NCBI RefSeq assembly: GCF_003985125.1
Contig: NZ_ML133585.1
Coordinates: 37,325 to 101,324, forward strand
Source of the DNA: Rhizobium phaseoli
Lineage (GTDB): Bacteria; Pseudomonadota; Alphaproteobacteria; Rhizobiales; Rhizobiaceae
DNA: 64,000 nucleotides
Direction of reading: 5' to 3'
Part shown: piece by piece, positions 1 to 8,931 of the stretch
Numbering within the stretch: the stretch's first letter is position 1
Layout of the letters: the number at the start of each line of letters is the position of its first letter
Translations under genes and position numbers: made by a program
Notes under the pieces: model-generated
Seen by the model: only the letters and a program-made list of their open reading frames with translations
Database searches by the model: none
What the model was told of the DNA's origin: nothing

Positions 1-1
1 G

Positions 2-523
2 TCGTCACGTGTTCGCGCGCTGGTCGGCAGCAGCAACGACGCCCTGTCGCCGGTGATCGAGCAGGCCAAGAAGGCCAGCGCGCTGCAGATGGCGGCGATC
101 GGCTCTGGTCTCGGGCGGGCTGCAAACAGCTGCCAGGTGACCGACCCGCAATTCAAGCTGGCGATCGAAAAGGCTGTGGCCGAAGCGGCTAGTGCCGATC
201 CCAACCTGGCGCCGTTGCTGGCCGCCTTTGCCAAGGTTCTCGCCGAAGGCGGCACTGCGGCGCTCGGCCCGGCCGGTGCAAGCGCGGCTGCCGCACCCGG
301 TATCGGCAATGACGGGTCAATTGGGCGGACGGGTCCGGGTTCGGATGACGGCACGCCTTTCGACGGCGCCGCGACGACCGCCGGTACGCTGCGGGCTTCG
401 AATGCCGGCGCCAGCGATGACTCGTCTTCGACCACGACAACAATAGTCAGCACAAACGGGGCGGGGCAGTCGTCAACCGACCCGACGCAATCGACGAGTC
501 AGAGCGTGCCCGTCACACAATAG
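2..523 (+). CDS. Hypothetical protein, 5' end outside window
   Basis: The reading frame is open from the first bases of the window, so this is the C-terminal part of a longer protein; a GTG at 53 is only an internal codon or alternative start. The first half (about residues 1-85 of what is visible) is alanine-rich and probably helical, with one cysteine. The second half is a low-complexity tail rich in Gly, Ser, Thr and Asp that ends in a run of Thr and Ser/Gln. It lies 51 bases upstream of the Wzc-like gene on the same strand, so it may belong to the same polysaccharide operon. I do not recognise the family. The tail looks disordered and could be extracytoplasmic, which is inference. Confidence 0.6.
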   Translation, partial: SSRVRALVGSSNDALSPVIEQAKKASALQMAAIGSGLGRAANSCQVTDPQFKLAIEKAVAEAASADPNLAPLLAAFAKVLAEGGTAALGPAGASAAAAPGIGNDGSIGRTGPGSDDGTPFDGAATTAGTLRASNAGASDDSSSTTTTIVSTNGAGQSSTDPTQSTSQSVPVTQ

Positions 524-574
524 CTGGATTTGCCTGTAGATCTTAGCGCTTGACGCCTTTGTTGGAGATCGAAA

Positions 575-2848
575 TTGCTGTCGCCAGATAAACTTACGCC
601 GCGTATCGACCCCTCCCGCGATACGGGAAACGAAGCTGATTTCATCGATTTCGACAAGCTGATTGCCATTGCTCGCCGGCAATGGCGGATCGTTGCGGCT
701 TGTGCTTTCGCCTTTGCCATTCTCGGCATCGTTTATGTCCTGACAGCTGTGCCGGTTTATACCTCCGACACGAGCGTGTTGATCGACCGCAGCGACAATC
801 AGGTCATCAATCAGCTCGCCGCTTTCGGCCAACTGGACGATGACGAAGGCACGGTTCTCAGCCAGGTCGAGCTGTTGAAGTCCGATACGATCGCCTATGC
901 GGTTGTCGACAAGCTGAAGCTGGTCGACAACCCGGTATTCAACGCACCGAAAAACTCGCTCTTTTCTGTCGCGACGCTGAAGTCTCTGGTGAATTTTCGT
1001 TCCTGGTTTGCCGATGATGCGGCTGTCGCACCGGACCCGCAAGCGCAACGGAGAGCGGCCGCAGAAACGGTCGCGGGCAATATCGACGTCGAACGCGTGG
1101 GCAAATCCTACGTTCTCGATGTCAGCTACACCTCGCAGTCGCCGGACTTGGCGCGAGACATCGCCGCCGCCATTGCCGACGTTTACATGGTCGATAAGCT
1201 CAATTCCAAATACGAGGCGACACGCCGAGCCGGCGAGTGGCTGCAGGAGCGTATAGAAGAGCTGCGGCAACAGGCACTGGACACCGACCTCGCGGTGCAG
1301 AAATTCCGCAGCGAGCATGGGCTTGTCGAGTCAGGATCCGGCACGCTGCTCAGCGAACAGCAGCTCTCCGAGCTCAACAGCCAGTTGATCACTGCCCAGG
1401 CCGCGACGGCGCAGGCCGAGGCGAAATATGCCCGCATCAAGTCGATCATCCAGGCCAAGCAGACCGATGCGATCGTGACCGACGTGCTCGACAGCTCGAT
1501 TTCGAACGATCTTCGCAAGAAATATCTGGAAGCGTCGAAGCTTGAGGCCGAAATCGAGGCACGGCTTGGACCGGACCACGTCCAGGCGGTGCGGCTGCGT
1601 GCCGAAATGGCCGAATATGAACGGCTGATGTTCGACGAACTCAATCGTATCGCCGAAAGCTATCAGAGCGAGCTGCAGGTTGCGCAATCCCGCGAGAAAT
1701 CGCTGCGCGACAGCGTTGACCAGGCAACGGGCGTAGCCGCAACGGCAGGCGAGACCCAGGTTCAGCTTCGTGAGCTTGAGCGGACGCGCGATACCTACAA
1801 GAACCTCTATCAGAACTTCCTGACGCGTTATCAGGAGGCGATCCAGCAGCAGAGCTTCCCGATTACCGCCGCGCGTATCATCACGATCGCGGAGACGCCG
1901 ACGAAGCCGAGCGCGCCGAAGAGAAGCCTCGTTGTTGCTTTTGCCATGTTCCTGGGATGTGCGTTCGGCAGCGGCATCGGCGCTTTCCGCGAATTCCGCG
2001 ATCGCTTCTTCCGCACCGGTGACGATGTCAAGGATATGCTCGACGTCGAGTCTCTCGGTGTCATGCCGCTGATTGAGAACAACGTCGAGGATCCGACCCT
2101 TGTCGATCCGGGCAATCCACGCAGCATCGCCAGGGGCGGCAAGACGACGACCTATGTCGAGGAGCATCCGCTATCGGCATTCGCCGAGACGCTTCGAAGC
2201 GCGAAGATCGCCATCGATATCAGCGCGGCGGATCAGCGGTGCAAGGTCATCGGCGTCGTGTCGAGCCTGCCGGGCGAGGGCAAGTCGACGACAGCCATCA
2301 ACTTTGCCAAGCTTTTGGCAATGCAGGGCGCACGTTGCCTGCTGATCGACGGCGATATGCGAAATCCCGGAGCGACCCGGGCGATCGGCCGCCATGCCGA
2401 AGCCGGCTTGCTTGAAGCAATCGTCGATAACCGCCCGCTCAAGGATCTCATCCTGCTCGATCCCAAAACGAAGCTTGCATTCCTGCCGACGGTGGCGCGA
2501 TACCGCGTTCCGCACTCTTCGGAGCTGCTGGCCTCGCGCGGCATGGATCAGCTGCTTGAAATGGCGCGCCAGAGCTTCGATTACATTATCGTCGACTTGC
2601 CGCCGCTCGCCCCTGTGGTCGACGCGCGCGCCATTAACCCGAAGCTCGATGCCGTCGTATTCGTGATCGAGTGGGGCAAGACCTCGCGCAAGGTGGTTCA
2701 GTCGACCCTGTTGTCCGAGCCGGATCTCTATACCAAATGCGTCGGCGCGATATTGACCAAGGTCGATCCGTCACAGATGAAGCTTTACCGGACATTCGGC
2801 TCCAGCGAATACTACTATAAGCGCTATTCGCGATACTACACCGAGTGA
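575..2848 (+). CDS. Wzc/ExoP-like polysaccharide co-polymerase with BY-type tyrosine kinase domain
   Basis: This 757-residue inner-membrane protein should control chain length and export of a Wzy-dependent exopolysaccharide. It has a Wzz-type N-terminus with a membrane segment at about 40-60, a long coiled-coil periplasmic region (about 190-420), a second membrane segment near 450-470, and a cytoplasmic BY-kinase domain from about 530. That domain has Walker A (LPGEGKST, about 563-570), Walker A' (LLIDGDMRNP, about 590) and Walker B (DYIIVDLPP, about 670). The C-terminus is a tyrosine cluster (YYYKRYSRYY), the usual autophosphorylation site. The start is TTG at 575 with GGAGATC just upstream. 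The stop overlaps the next gene by one base. Rhizobial counterparts are ExoP and PssP; I cannot tell which ortholog this is. Confidence 0.92.
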   Translation: MLSPDKLTPRIDPSRDTGNEADFIDFDKLIAIARRQWRIVAACAFAFAILGIVYVLTAVPVYTSDTSVLIDRSDNQVINQLAAFGQLDDDEGTVLSQVELLKSDTIAYAVVDKLKLVDNPVFNAPKNSLFSVATLKSLVNFRSWFADDAAVAPDPQAQRRAAAETVAGNIDVERVGKSYVLDVSYTSQSPDLARDIAAAIADVYMVDKLNSKYEATRRAGEWLQERIEELRQQALDTDLAVQKFRSEHGLVESGSGTLLSEQQLSELNSQLITAQAATAQAEAKYARIKSIIQAKQTDAIVTDVLDSSISNDLRKKYLEASKLEAEIEARLGPDHVQAVRLRAEMAEYERLMFDELNRIAESYQSELQVAQSREKSLRDSVDQATGVAATAGETQVQLRELERTRDTYKNLYQNFLTRYQEAIQQQSFPITAARIITIAETPTKPSAPKRSLVVAFAMFLGCAFGSGIGAFREFRDRFFRTGDDVKDMLDVESLGVMPLIENNVEDPTLVDPGNPRSIARGGKTTTYVEEHPLSAFAETLRSAKIAIDISAADQRCKVIGVVSSLPGEGKSTTAINFAKLLAMQGARCLLIDGDMRNPGATRAIGRHAEAGLLEAIVDNRPLKDLILLDPKTKLAFLPTVARYRVPHSSELLASRGMDQLLEMARQSFDYIIVDLPPLAPVVDARAINPKLDAVVFVIEWGKTSRKVVQSTLLSEPDLYTKCVGAILTKVDPSQMKLYRTFGSSEYYYKRYSRYYTE

Positions 2849-3552
2849 TGCGCGGCGGTCTGCTGGTTTCGCCTGCAAGGATCGTTTTCCTTATCGTCAC
2901 CGCGGTCTTCGCGGTGCTGGCCAGCCGAGAACTCTATGCGTCGATAAGAACGGCCAGCATCTCGATCGTTGCGGAAAGGATCGAGCGCGGCGACACTGTC
3001 ACGAATGACATCGCGGCTAGATATGCGGCGCGCGCCATCGACGTGGTTGACGGACATTATTGCCGATCGGACATTGTCGCTGCCGGCGTCACGCTGGTTC
3101 TGGCGCAGCTCGATCGGCAGAACGTCAATATCAACTACGACGCCTGGGTCGCCGCGGCCTCGAATGCCCGCCGCTATCTGCAATATGCGCTCTCCTGCAT
3201 GCCGACCAACAGCAATTTTTGGCTTCGTCTCGCCGCTGTTCAGTCGACAATTTCCGAAGAGCCGCTTGCGATTGCAGAAATGATGAAACGTTCGGTCGTC
3301 CTCGCGCCCTATGACGAGTCCATTGTGTTGACCCGGTTTTATTTCTGGAACGATTTCACCGGTGCAACACTTTCGGCGGCCAGCAGCGCCGTTGACGGCG
3401 ATCTGACAACGATGTTGAAACTCGGCGACCGCTGCAGGGTGAATGCCACCATGAAAGCCATCAGCCCGCAGCTCCGTCCGGCCTTCGATCGGATCTGGGC
3501 AAGTGTCGGGGAAGGGGCAACGGCACGGTTTCGACAGCGCTGCAGCCGGTGA
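2848..3552 (+). CDS. Membrane-anchored hypothetical protein of the polysaccharide operon
   Basis: A 234-residue protein starting at an ATG that overlaps the stop of the Wzc-like gene (TGATG); a GTG three bases upstream is also possible. It has one N-terminal membrane segment (about residues 8-28), then a soluble, probably periplasmic, alpha-helical domain with regularly spaced helices and four or five cysteines. The helical pattern resembles a short TPR-like fold, but no clear repeat consensus is visible. The overlap implies translational coupling with the Wzc-like gene, so a role in polysaccharide assembly or export is likely by context. The biochemical function is unknown to me. Confidence 0.75.
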   Translation: MRGGLLVSPARIVFLIVTAVFAVLASRELYASIRTASISIVAERIERGDTVTNDIAARYAARAIDVVDGHYCRSDIVAAGVTLVLAQLDRQNVNINYDAWVAAASNARRYLQYALSCMPTNSNFWLRLAAVQSTISEEPLAIAEMMKRSVVLAPYDESIVLTRFYFWNDFTGATLSAASSAVDGDLTTMLKLGDRCRVNATMKAISPQLRPAFDRIWASVGEGATARFRQRCSR

Positions 3553-3687
3553 TCACGGTTGCAAAGTTTCGATGATGGAAGCTGGCGCCCTGAATCGGTT
3601 GTGCCTATGACCGAAGGAGCTGGGTGACGCAGCTTCGGTCGCCATCGAAGCGGCGAATGGTTCGGAACATTTTACCTTCATACGACG

Positions 3688-3719
3688 ACAACGCCCGCTG
3701 CTTGTGCGGCGGGCGTTGT
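3688..3719 (+). terminator. Intrinsic terminator between convergent genes
   Basis: An 11-bp perfect stem (ACAACGCCCGC pairing with GCGGGCGTTGT, loop of 10) is followed on the plus strand by TTCTTG. It lies between the convergent 2848-3552 gene and the rapA-like gene, so it may serve both. The T-rich side is on the plus strand, which fits termination of the Wzc operon best. Confidence 0.65.
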
Positions 3720-3739
3720 TTCTTGATGGTTGTCGATGA

Positions 3740-4444
3740 TCAGACGCTCGCGCCGGAAACGACGTCGGTGCCTGTGATGTTGAGCGTCAGCACGCCGACG
3801 TCCGTGTGGCCTTGGCCATCAGAGATCTTGTAGTACTGGACGGTTTCGGTGACGTGATCGCCGGGCGCGATATCCTGCGTCAGCTCATAGGTGAAGTCGC
3901 CATTCGCCTTGACGTGGAACGTGCCATAGGTACCGGCAATATCGGTGATGGCGCCGCTATTGCCGTTGACACTCGTGCCGTCGAACTGGCGAAGGAAGAG
4001 GTGACCATTGTCGCCCGGAATGTCGTTGGCCAGCGCGTTGCCGCTGATCAGATCGCCTTCGTTGAAGCTGTAATGGTCGTCGACCGCGACCGGCTTGACT
4101 TGGGTTACGCCCTGAATGTTGAGGGTGAACAGGCCCATATCGGTATGGCCGGCGCCGTCGGAGATCTTGTAGGAAACCTTCTCCTGAATCAGTTCGCCGT
4201 TGGTGAAGCCGATCTTGGCGGCATCGCTCAGTACATAGGTGTAGCTGCCGTCGGCCTTGACGTAGAAGGTGCCGTAATCGCCCTGGATCGTGGTGACTTG
4301 GCCGGGTTGTTTGGCGCCGACGCTCTGCTGGTCGAAGGCGCGCAGGAAAAGGTTGCCGCTAGATGTATCGTTGCTGAGCAGGTTTCCGGAAATAACGTCG
4401 GTTTCCAGAAAAGTTGCAGTATCGTCGGTTGCGTGAATAGCCAT
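3740..4444 (-). CDS. rapA: RapA-like secreted adhesin/lectin with two cadherin-like (Ra/CHDL) domains
   Basis: A 234-residue acidic protein made of two tandem repeats of about 110 residues. Each carries a G-N-x-L-x-N-D motif, an L-F-L-R-x-F segment, Y-G-T-F-x-V-K-A-(D/N)-G and Y-K-I-S-D-G-x-G-H-T-D. This is the architecture of rhizobial Rap proteins, which are calcium-binding, bind acidic EPS and leave the cell through PrsDE without a cleaved signal peptide. No Sec signal is visible, consistent with type I secretion. The ATG at 4444 has a strong AAGGAGAG site; an upstream in-frame start at 4480 lacks one. The PrsDE genes and a beta-helix protein with the same domain lie 0.7-5 kb away. Family assignment is from motif recognition; which Rap paralog it is remains open. 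Confidence 0.72.
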   Translation of the reverse strand: MAIHATDDTATFLETDVISGNLLSNDTSSGNLFLRAFDQQSVGAKQPGQVTTIQGDYGTFYVKADGSYTYVLSDAAKIGFTNGELIQEKVSYKISDGAGHTDMGLFTLNIQGVTQVKPVAVDDHYSFNEGDLISGNALANDIPGDNGHLFLRQFDGTSVNGNSGAITDIAGTYGTFHVKANGDFTYELTQDIAPGDHVTETVQYYKISDGQGHTDVGVLTLNITGTDVVSGASV

Positions 4445-5117
4445 ATGCCTCTCTCCTTGAAATTGATCTTCGCCGGTCATTTTTGACTTCAGCGAGCCGG
4501 CCGATTAATGATGTCTTAATAATGAGAGTCAAGCGCATGGTTAACAACAGATTGATGTCCGAGAGTGTATTTTATCAATAATGACACGCGTACAATTTGC
4601 ATAAGGCGATGAAATGCTTGAATAATATCGCTTTAATAATAAGTGATTGTCTCATGTTGTCATATTGCCGCGGATCTTTCTTCTCGCTGAAAGAATTTTT
4701 ATTCGCAAGCAAACGTAATGAATTTGGATTATCATGTATTGGCTTGCTAAAGCGCCGTTTAATCAGTTTGGATTATGGGCTGTTTCTGCAAGTTCTGGCG
4801 GAGAAGAGGAGGGCAGTGCCAGTTGTATTACTATCAAATGGGGCTGGTTTTCAGGAAGTGATGCCCTAACGCGGCAATGGGCAACCCAAATCCTGCTCGC
4901 TCGGGGTCGGAGCTTGGTAACTGCGTCCGGCGGAGTAAACCGGCATGCAGCCGCGCCGCTGCAACCTTGTCGTGACGAAGTATACTGAGTACACCCGGAT
5001 ATTTATATTGAGGATGCAAGAATTATTGCGAGATATCACGCATTTTAGTGTTTCATTTTAGCAGCCGGAGAGAGGTCGGCGGTTAGAAGGTTTTCCATTA
5101 CCTTGGGAGATCGCAGC
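4445..5117. promoter_or_regulatory. AT-rich divergent promoter region between rapA-like and beta-helix genes
   Basis: About 670 bases separate two divergently transcribed genes whose products are probably co-secreted. The stretch from about 4500 to 4760 is strikingly AT-rich for this genome. A 90-codon ORF at 4597-4869 has no convincing ribosome site or recognisable product, and I do not call it a gene. The region most likely holds both promoters and regulator sites, but I cannot name specific operators. Confidence 0.5.
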
Positions 5118-6674
5118 ATGACCGTCTATTACGTGAATTCAGTGACAGGGTCCGACAATAACAAGGGAACCAGTGAGAGTTCAGCCTTCGCGACATTGTC
5201 TGCTGTTGAAGCCTTGAAGCTCAATCCGGGCGATAGCGTGCTGCTTGCCGCCGGAAGCGTGTTTAACGAACAGTTCGACCTGAAATATTCCGGCAGCGTC
5301 AGCGCTCCGATCACCATCGGCAGCTATGGCATTGGTGACGTGCCGGTCATTCACAGCAGCAATGACGGGATCCACGGTTCCAAGGCGTCGAATATCATCA
5401 TCGAGAACATCAAGATCGCCGATACCGGCGCCAACGCGATTTATGCGGGCAGTGTCTCGAACTGGACTGTGCGCAATGTCGAAGTGTCGAATACCGGCCT
5501 CTCGGGAAAGCCGGGATCGGTCAGCTTCCAGAGCAGCCAGAACATCACGATCGAGAACAGCACATTGACCGGCGTGCATTCCGACGGCATCTGGATGGAC
5601 AAGGTCAAGGGCATCACTCTCGTCAACAATACGGTCACCAACAGCCAGGGCAGTGCTGCCGACGCCATCCAGCTCAACGACAGCAGCAATATCCTCGTCA
5701 AGGACAATCATCTCGAGCAGACCGAAACCAACAGCGCCAAGGGTGTGCTGGTGCTGATCCGGGCGCAGGACGCGGTGGTCGAGGGCAATACGCTGGTGGG
5801 CGGCGGCTTTGGGCTGAGCGCGCAGGCGGGCACGAATATCACCATTCACGACAACGACATCTCGGGATATGGCGGCTACAGCTGGTCCTACGGCATCGGC
5901 CTCGGCGATCAGGGCAACGCGACAAACTACGATATCAGCGGCAACTATCTGCACGGGGGCGTATACGGCGTGCTGATCAGTGCCATCGGCAATCCCGCTT
6001 ATGTCCGCGAGAATATCATTATTCATGACAATGTTTTCGATGATCTGTCGTCGTCGGCGCTGAAGGTCGACAAGCCCGCCTCGGGTTCCTTCTATGACAA
6101 TATCGTCGACAGTGCGGTGTCGACGCTGACGATGCCCGCCACAATCGCTGCCCTGAACACGTTCTCCATCGGCGAAAGTAAGACGCTCGAGCAAGCGCAG
6201 GCCGAAATCGACAGCGCCGCCAGCAGCAGCACGACCGGCGATACGCAGGTCAGCTCTCCTGCGCCTGTGGCGGAACCGCTGATCGCCCCCGCGCCTGCCG
6301 CCACCGCAAAGATTGTCGCCGTGCATGACAGCCTGAAGATTGCGGAAGATGCCGGCGGCGCCTATCACGGCAACCTGCTTGAGAACGACAATGCGAGCAA
6401 CGGCACGATCCTCCTTCGCAGGTTCGGCGACAGCGCGGTCGACAAGCACGGCCTGACGCTGACCGGGAAATACGGCGTCATTCACGTGGAAAGCGATGGC
6501 GACTACAGTTACACGGTCGATGCCGCCAAACTCGCCGGCCTCAGCGGCAAGGTCAGCGAATCCTTCCAATACAAGATCTCCGATGGCGCCTCCCATATCG
6601 ACGCCGACAGCTTGACCGTCTCCATCAATGTCGACACATTCCACAGCAGCCACGTCTCACACTTGCTTTCCTGA
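5118..6674 (+). CDS. Parallel beta-helix glycanase/lyase-like protein with C-terminal Ra domain (PlyA/PlyB type)
   Basis: A 518-residue protein. Residues 1 to about 350 are a right-handed parallel beta-helix: repeated turns with N-N-x-V, D-N-x-L and similar asparagine ladders, as in polysaccharide lyases and glycanases. A Pro/Ala-rich linker (about 375-405) leads to a single C-terminal cadherin-like domain sharing L-L-x-N-D, I-L-L-R-R-F, Y-G-V-I-H-V and Y-K-I-S-D-G with the rapA-like protein. R. leguminosarum PlyA and PlyB, EPS-cleaving enzymes exported by PrsDE, have this organisation. No Sec signal is present. The ATG at 5118 follows TTGGGAGA. Catalytic residues cannot be assigned by eye. 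It sits directly upstream of prsDE. Confidence 0.75.
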   Translation: MTVYYVNSVTGSDNNKGTSESSAFATLSAVEALKLNPGDSVLLAAGSVFNEQFDLKYSGSVSAPITIGSYGIGDVPVIHSSNDGIHGSKASNIIIENIKIADTGANAIYAGSVSNWTVRNVEVSNTGLSGKPGSVSFQSSQNITIENSTLTGVHSDGIWMDKVKGITLVNNTVTNSQGSAADAIQLNDSSNILVKDNHLEQTETNSAKGVLVLIRAQDAVVEGNTLVGGGFGLSAQAGTNITIHDNDISGYGGYSWSYGIGLGDQGNATNYDISGNYLHGGVYGVLISAIGNPAYVRENIIIHDNVFDDLSSSALKVDKPASGSFYDNIVDSAVSTLTMPATIAALNTFSIGESKTLEQAQAEIDSAASSSTTGDTQVSSPAPVAEPLIAPAPAATAKIVAVHDSLKIAEDAGGAYHGNLLENDNASNGTILLRRFGDSAVDKHGLTLTGKYGVIHVESDGDYSYTVDAAKLAGLSGKVSESFQYKISDGASHIDADSLTVSINVDTFHSSHVSHLLS

Positions 6675-7153
6675 CGTTGACGCGGCTCCGGCATGTTCGC
6701 CGCCGGAAGCGCTCGATTCCGTTCCTTGCCCCGGCGAGTCCGGTGTGACGGACCGAGATGCGGCGGACAAACGGCGGCAAATGTTTCGCCATCGCCAGAT
6801 AAATCTAACTATAGATTGCATTTATAGTTAATGCGCCAGTAGATAACGAAAGCTGAACCTGCCACGCTTTCGCCGCTTTGGATCATTATTGGGCGACTTA
6901 CGCTTTTCACTTGCTTGCGTCGGTATGATTATCGTACCGTTAAGTTAGAGCCTCTGAAATTGTTCGTGATAAATTTGTATTTTTGGTCACGTTTCGGTGG
7001 GATTCATGTAATAGTGTAGGAGCGTGCCAACGGAGTCGGCGAGGGTGCCGGGTCCGAGGGTAGCCATGTCAATGATTGGGCCTGAGGGGCCTGCAACTGC
7101 AGTGCGGACGGGCGTATTCGCTGCGTCTGCGTGCGGCAGGAGAGGATTGCTTC
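6675..7153. promoter_or_regulatory. Intergenic region upstream of prsD with two inverted repeats
   Basis: About 480 bases without a supported gene. It contains an inverted repeat AACTATA-N9-TATAGTT (6807-6829) in an AT-rich stretch and a second one, CGGTA-N9-TACCG (6921-6939). Either could be a regulator site for the prsDE promoter. A 60-codon minus-strand ORF at 6987-7169 crosses the prsD start region and is not supported. Confidence 0.4.
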
Positions 7154-8917
7154 GTGTTTCAGAGTTCAACAGCTGACGTCAATGAACCGTCTAAGGCCTT
7201 GCGGAAATGCAAAAGCGGATTGATCTTCATTGGCATAGCCAGCGCGCTTATCAATATCCTCTATCTCACAAGTTCATTCTTTATGCTTGAGGTGTATGAC
7301 AGGGTTATTCCCAGCAAAAGCATACCGACGCTGGCCGCTCTGGCAATTCTTGCGCTAACTCTTTACGCCTTCCAGGGAGCCTTCGAAGTTCTCAGGAGCA
7401 GAATGCTCGTTCGCGTCGCCGGTGCGCTCGACGAGATGATGAACGGGCGGGTGTTTCGGGCGCTCATCAGGGCGCCGCTGAAGGTCAAGATCGGCGGCGA
7501 CGGGCTGCAGCCCTTGCGGGATTTCGATCAGATCAGGACCTTTCTGTCCGGCATGGGGCCGACGGCGATGTTCGATCTGCCGTGGCTTCCCTTCTATATC
7601 GTCATCTGTTTCCTGTTTCATCCGGCGATCGGATATATCGCTATCGGTGGGTCGCTGGTCCTCGCCATCCTGACGTTCCTGACCAACCAAGGCACGCGTA
7701 CGCTCTCCAAACGGCAGTCGGAGGCCGGCAATATGCGCAACGCTTTTGCGCAGAGCTCGATCCGTAACTCCGAGGTCATTCACGCCATGGGCATGGCGGG
7801 CACCATGGGCGAGATCTGGGATCGCAAGAACGGCGAATACCGGCAAATCACCCGGCAGGCATCGGATGTCGGCAACGGATATGCGACGCTTTCGAAGATT
7901 TTCCGTATCGCTCTGCAATCGGGAACGTTGGCGACCGGCGCCATCCTCGTCATTCAGGGACAGGCCTCTTCGGGCATCATCATCGCCGGCTCCATCCTGA
8001 CATCCCGCGCTCTGGCACCGGTGGAAGCGGCAATCGGAAATTGGCGCGGTTTCGTGTCCGCCCAGCAGAGCTGGGGTCGGCTGTCGAACCTGCTGAAGAC
8101 AATTCCGGAGATCCCGGCTCCGCTGACGCTTGCGGCGCCCAGCAAGCAGGTGACGGTCGAGGGTGTGGCCAGCGGACCGCCGGCCGGCCAGCGGCTGGTC
8201 ATTTCCGATGTCAGCTTCGGTCTGCGCGCAGGCAGCGCGCTCGGCGTCATCGGCTACAGCGCCTCGGGCAAGTCGTCGCTGGCGCGAGCGATGATGGGAA
8301 TCTGGCCGACGGTCAGGGGATCCATTCGCCTGGACGGCGCGGCACTCGATCAGTGGGACGGCGACGCACTTGGCCGCCATATCGGTTACCTCCCGCAGGA
8401 CGTGGAGCTTTTCTCGGGCACCGTCGCGCAGAATATCTGCCGCTTCGCCAAGGACATGTCGCCGGAGGCCGTGGTTGCGGCAGCGCGAGCGGCCCGTGTT
8501 CACGATCTCATTCTGCGTCTGCCGAACGGTTACGAGACCGAAATCGGCGAGGGTGGTGCGTCGCTTTCGGCCGGTCAGAGACAGCGTATCGCCCTTGCGA
8601 GAGCGCTTTACGGTGAACCGTTTCTGGTCGTGCTCGACGAGCCGAATTCCAACCTCGATGAGGAAGGCGAGCGGGCGCTGAGCGCTGCGATCATGAGCGT
8701 GCGGGCACGCGGCGGCATTGTCGTCGTCATCGCGCATCGCTCCGGCGTTCTGGCCGTGTGCGACGTCGTGCTGATGATGCAGGAGGGCAGAATGATCGCA
8801 TTCGGCCCCAAGGAAGAAGTTCTGGCGCGGGTCAGCCGGCCGGAAGCGGCGCGCACTTCGATTGCCGAGCGCGTGGCTCAGCTCAAAGTCGTGGTCGATG
8901 GAAATGCGGCCGAATAG
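7154..8917 (+). CDS. prsD: PrsD, type I secretion ABC permease/ATPase
   Basis: A 587-residue inner-membrane ABC protein of the HlyB/PrtD type that powers one-step export from cytoplasm to outside. The N-terminal half has about six membrane helices (from about residue 25 to 300). The C-terminal ATPase has Walker A (GYSASGKSS, about 367), the signature LSAGQRQRIALARAL, and Walker B (VVLDEPNSNLD). The peptidase domain of bacteriocin exporters is absent, typical for exporters of RTX/Rap/Ply proteins. The start is GTG at 7154 with AGGAGAGG about 8 bases upstream; a longer frame from 7076 lacks such a site. It is followed 14 bases later by prsE and preceded by a candidate substrate gene. Confidence 0.85.
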   Translation: MFQSSTADVNEPSKALRKCKSGLIFIGIASALINILYLTSSFFMLEVYDRVIPSKSIPTLAALAILALTLYAFQGAFEVLRSRMLVRVAGALDEMMNGRVFRALIRAPLKVKIGGDGLQPLRDFDQIRTFLSGMGPTAMFDLPWLPFYIVICFLFHPAIGYIAIGGSLVLAILTFLTNQGTRTLSKRQSEAGNMRNAFAQSSIRNSEVIHAMGMAGTMGEIWDRKNGEYRQITRQASDVGNGYATLSKIFRIALQSGTLATGAILVIQGQASSGIIIAGSILTSRALAPVEAAIGNWRGFVSAQQSWGRLSNLLKTIPEIPAPLTLAAPSKQVTVEGVASGPPAGQRLVISDVSFGLRAGSALGVIGYSASGKSSLARAMMGIWPTVRGSIRLDGAALDQWDGDALGRHIGYLPQDVELFSGTVAQNICRFAKDMSPEAVVAAARAARVHDLILRLPNGYETEIGEGGASLSAGQRQRIALARALYGEPFLVVLDEPNSNLDEEGERALSAAIMSVRARGGIVVVIAHRSGVLAVCDVVLMMQEGRMIAFGPKEEVLARVSRPEAARTSIAERVAQLKVVVDGNAAE

Positions 8918-8931
8918 GCCGGAAGGACGAC

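Noticed and set aside
4597..4869. 90-codon plus-strand ORF in the rapA/beta-helix gap
   Set aside because: No ribosome site, unusual composition and no recognisable family; it lies in an AT-rich promoter region.
4860..5000. Possible riboswitch in the GC-rich part of the rapA/beta-helix gap
   Set aside because: I looked for conserved cobalamin and other riboswitch core motifs and found none; no metabolic gene follows.
7355..8737. 460-codon minus-strand ORF
   Set aside because: Antisense shadow of prsD; prsD has complete ABC motifs.
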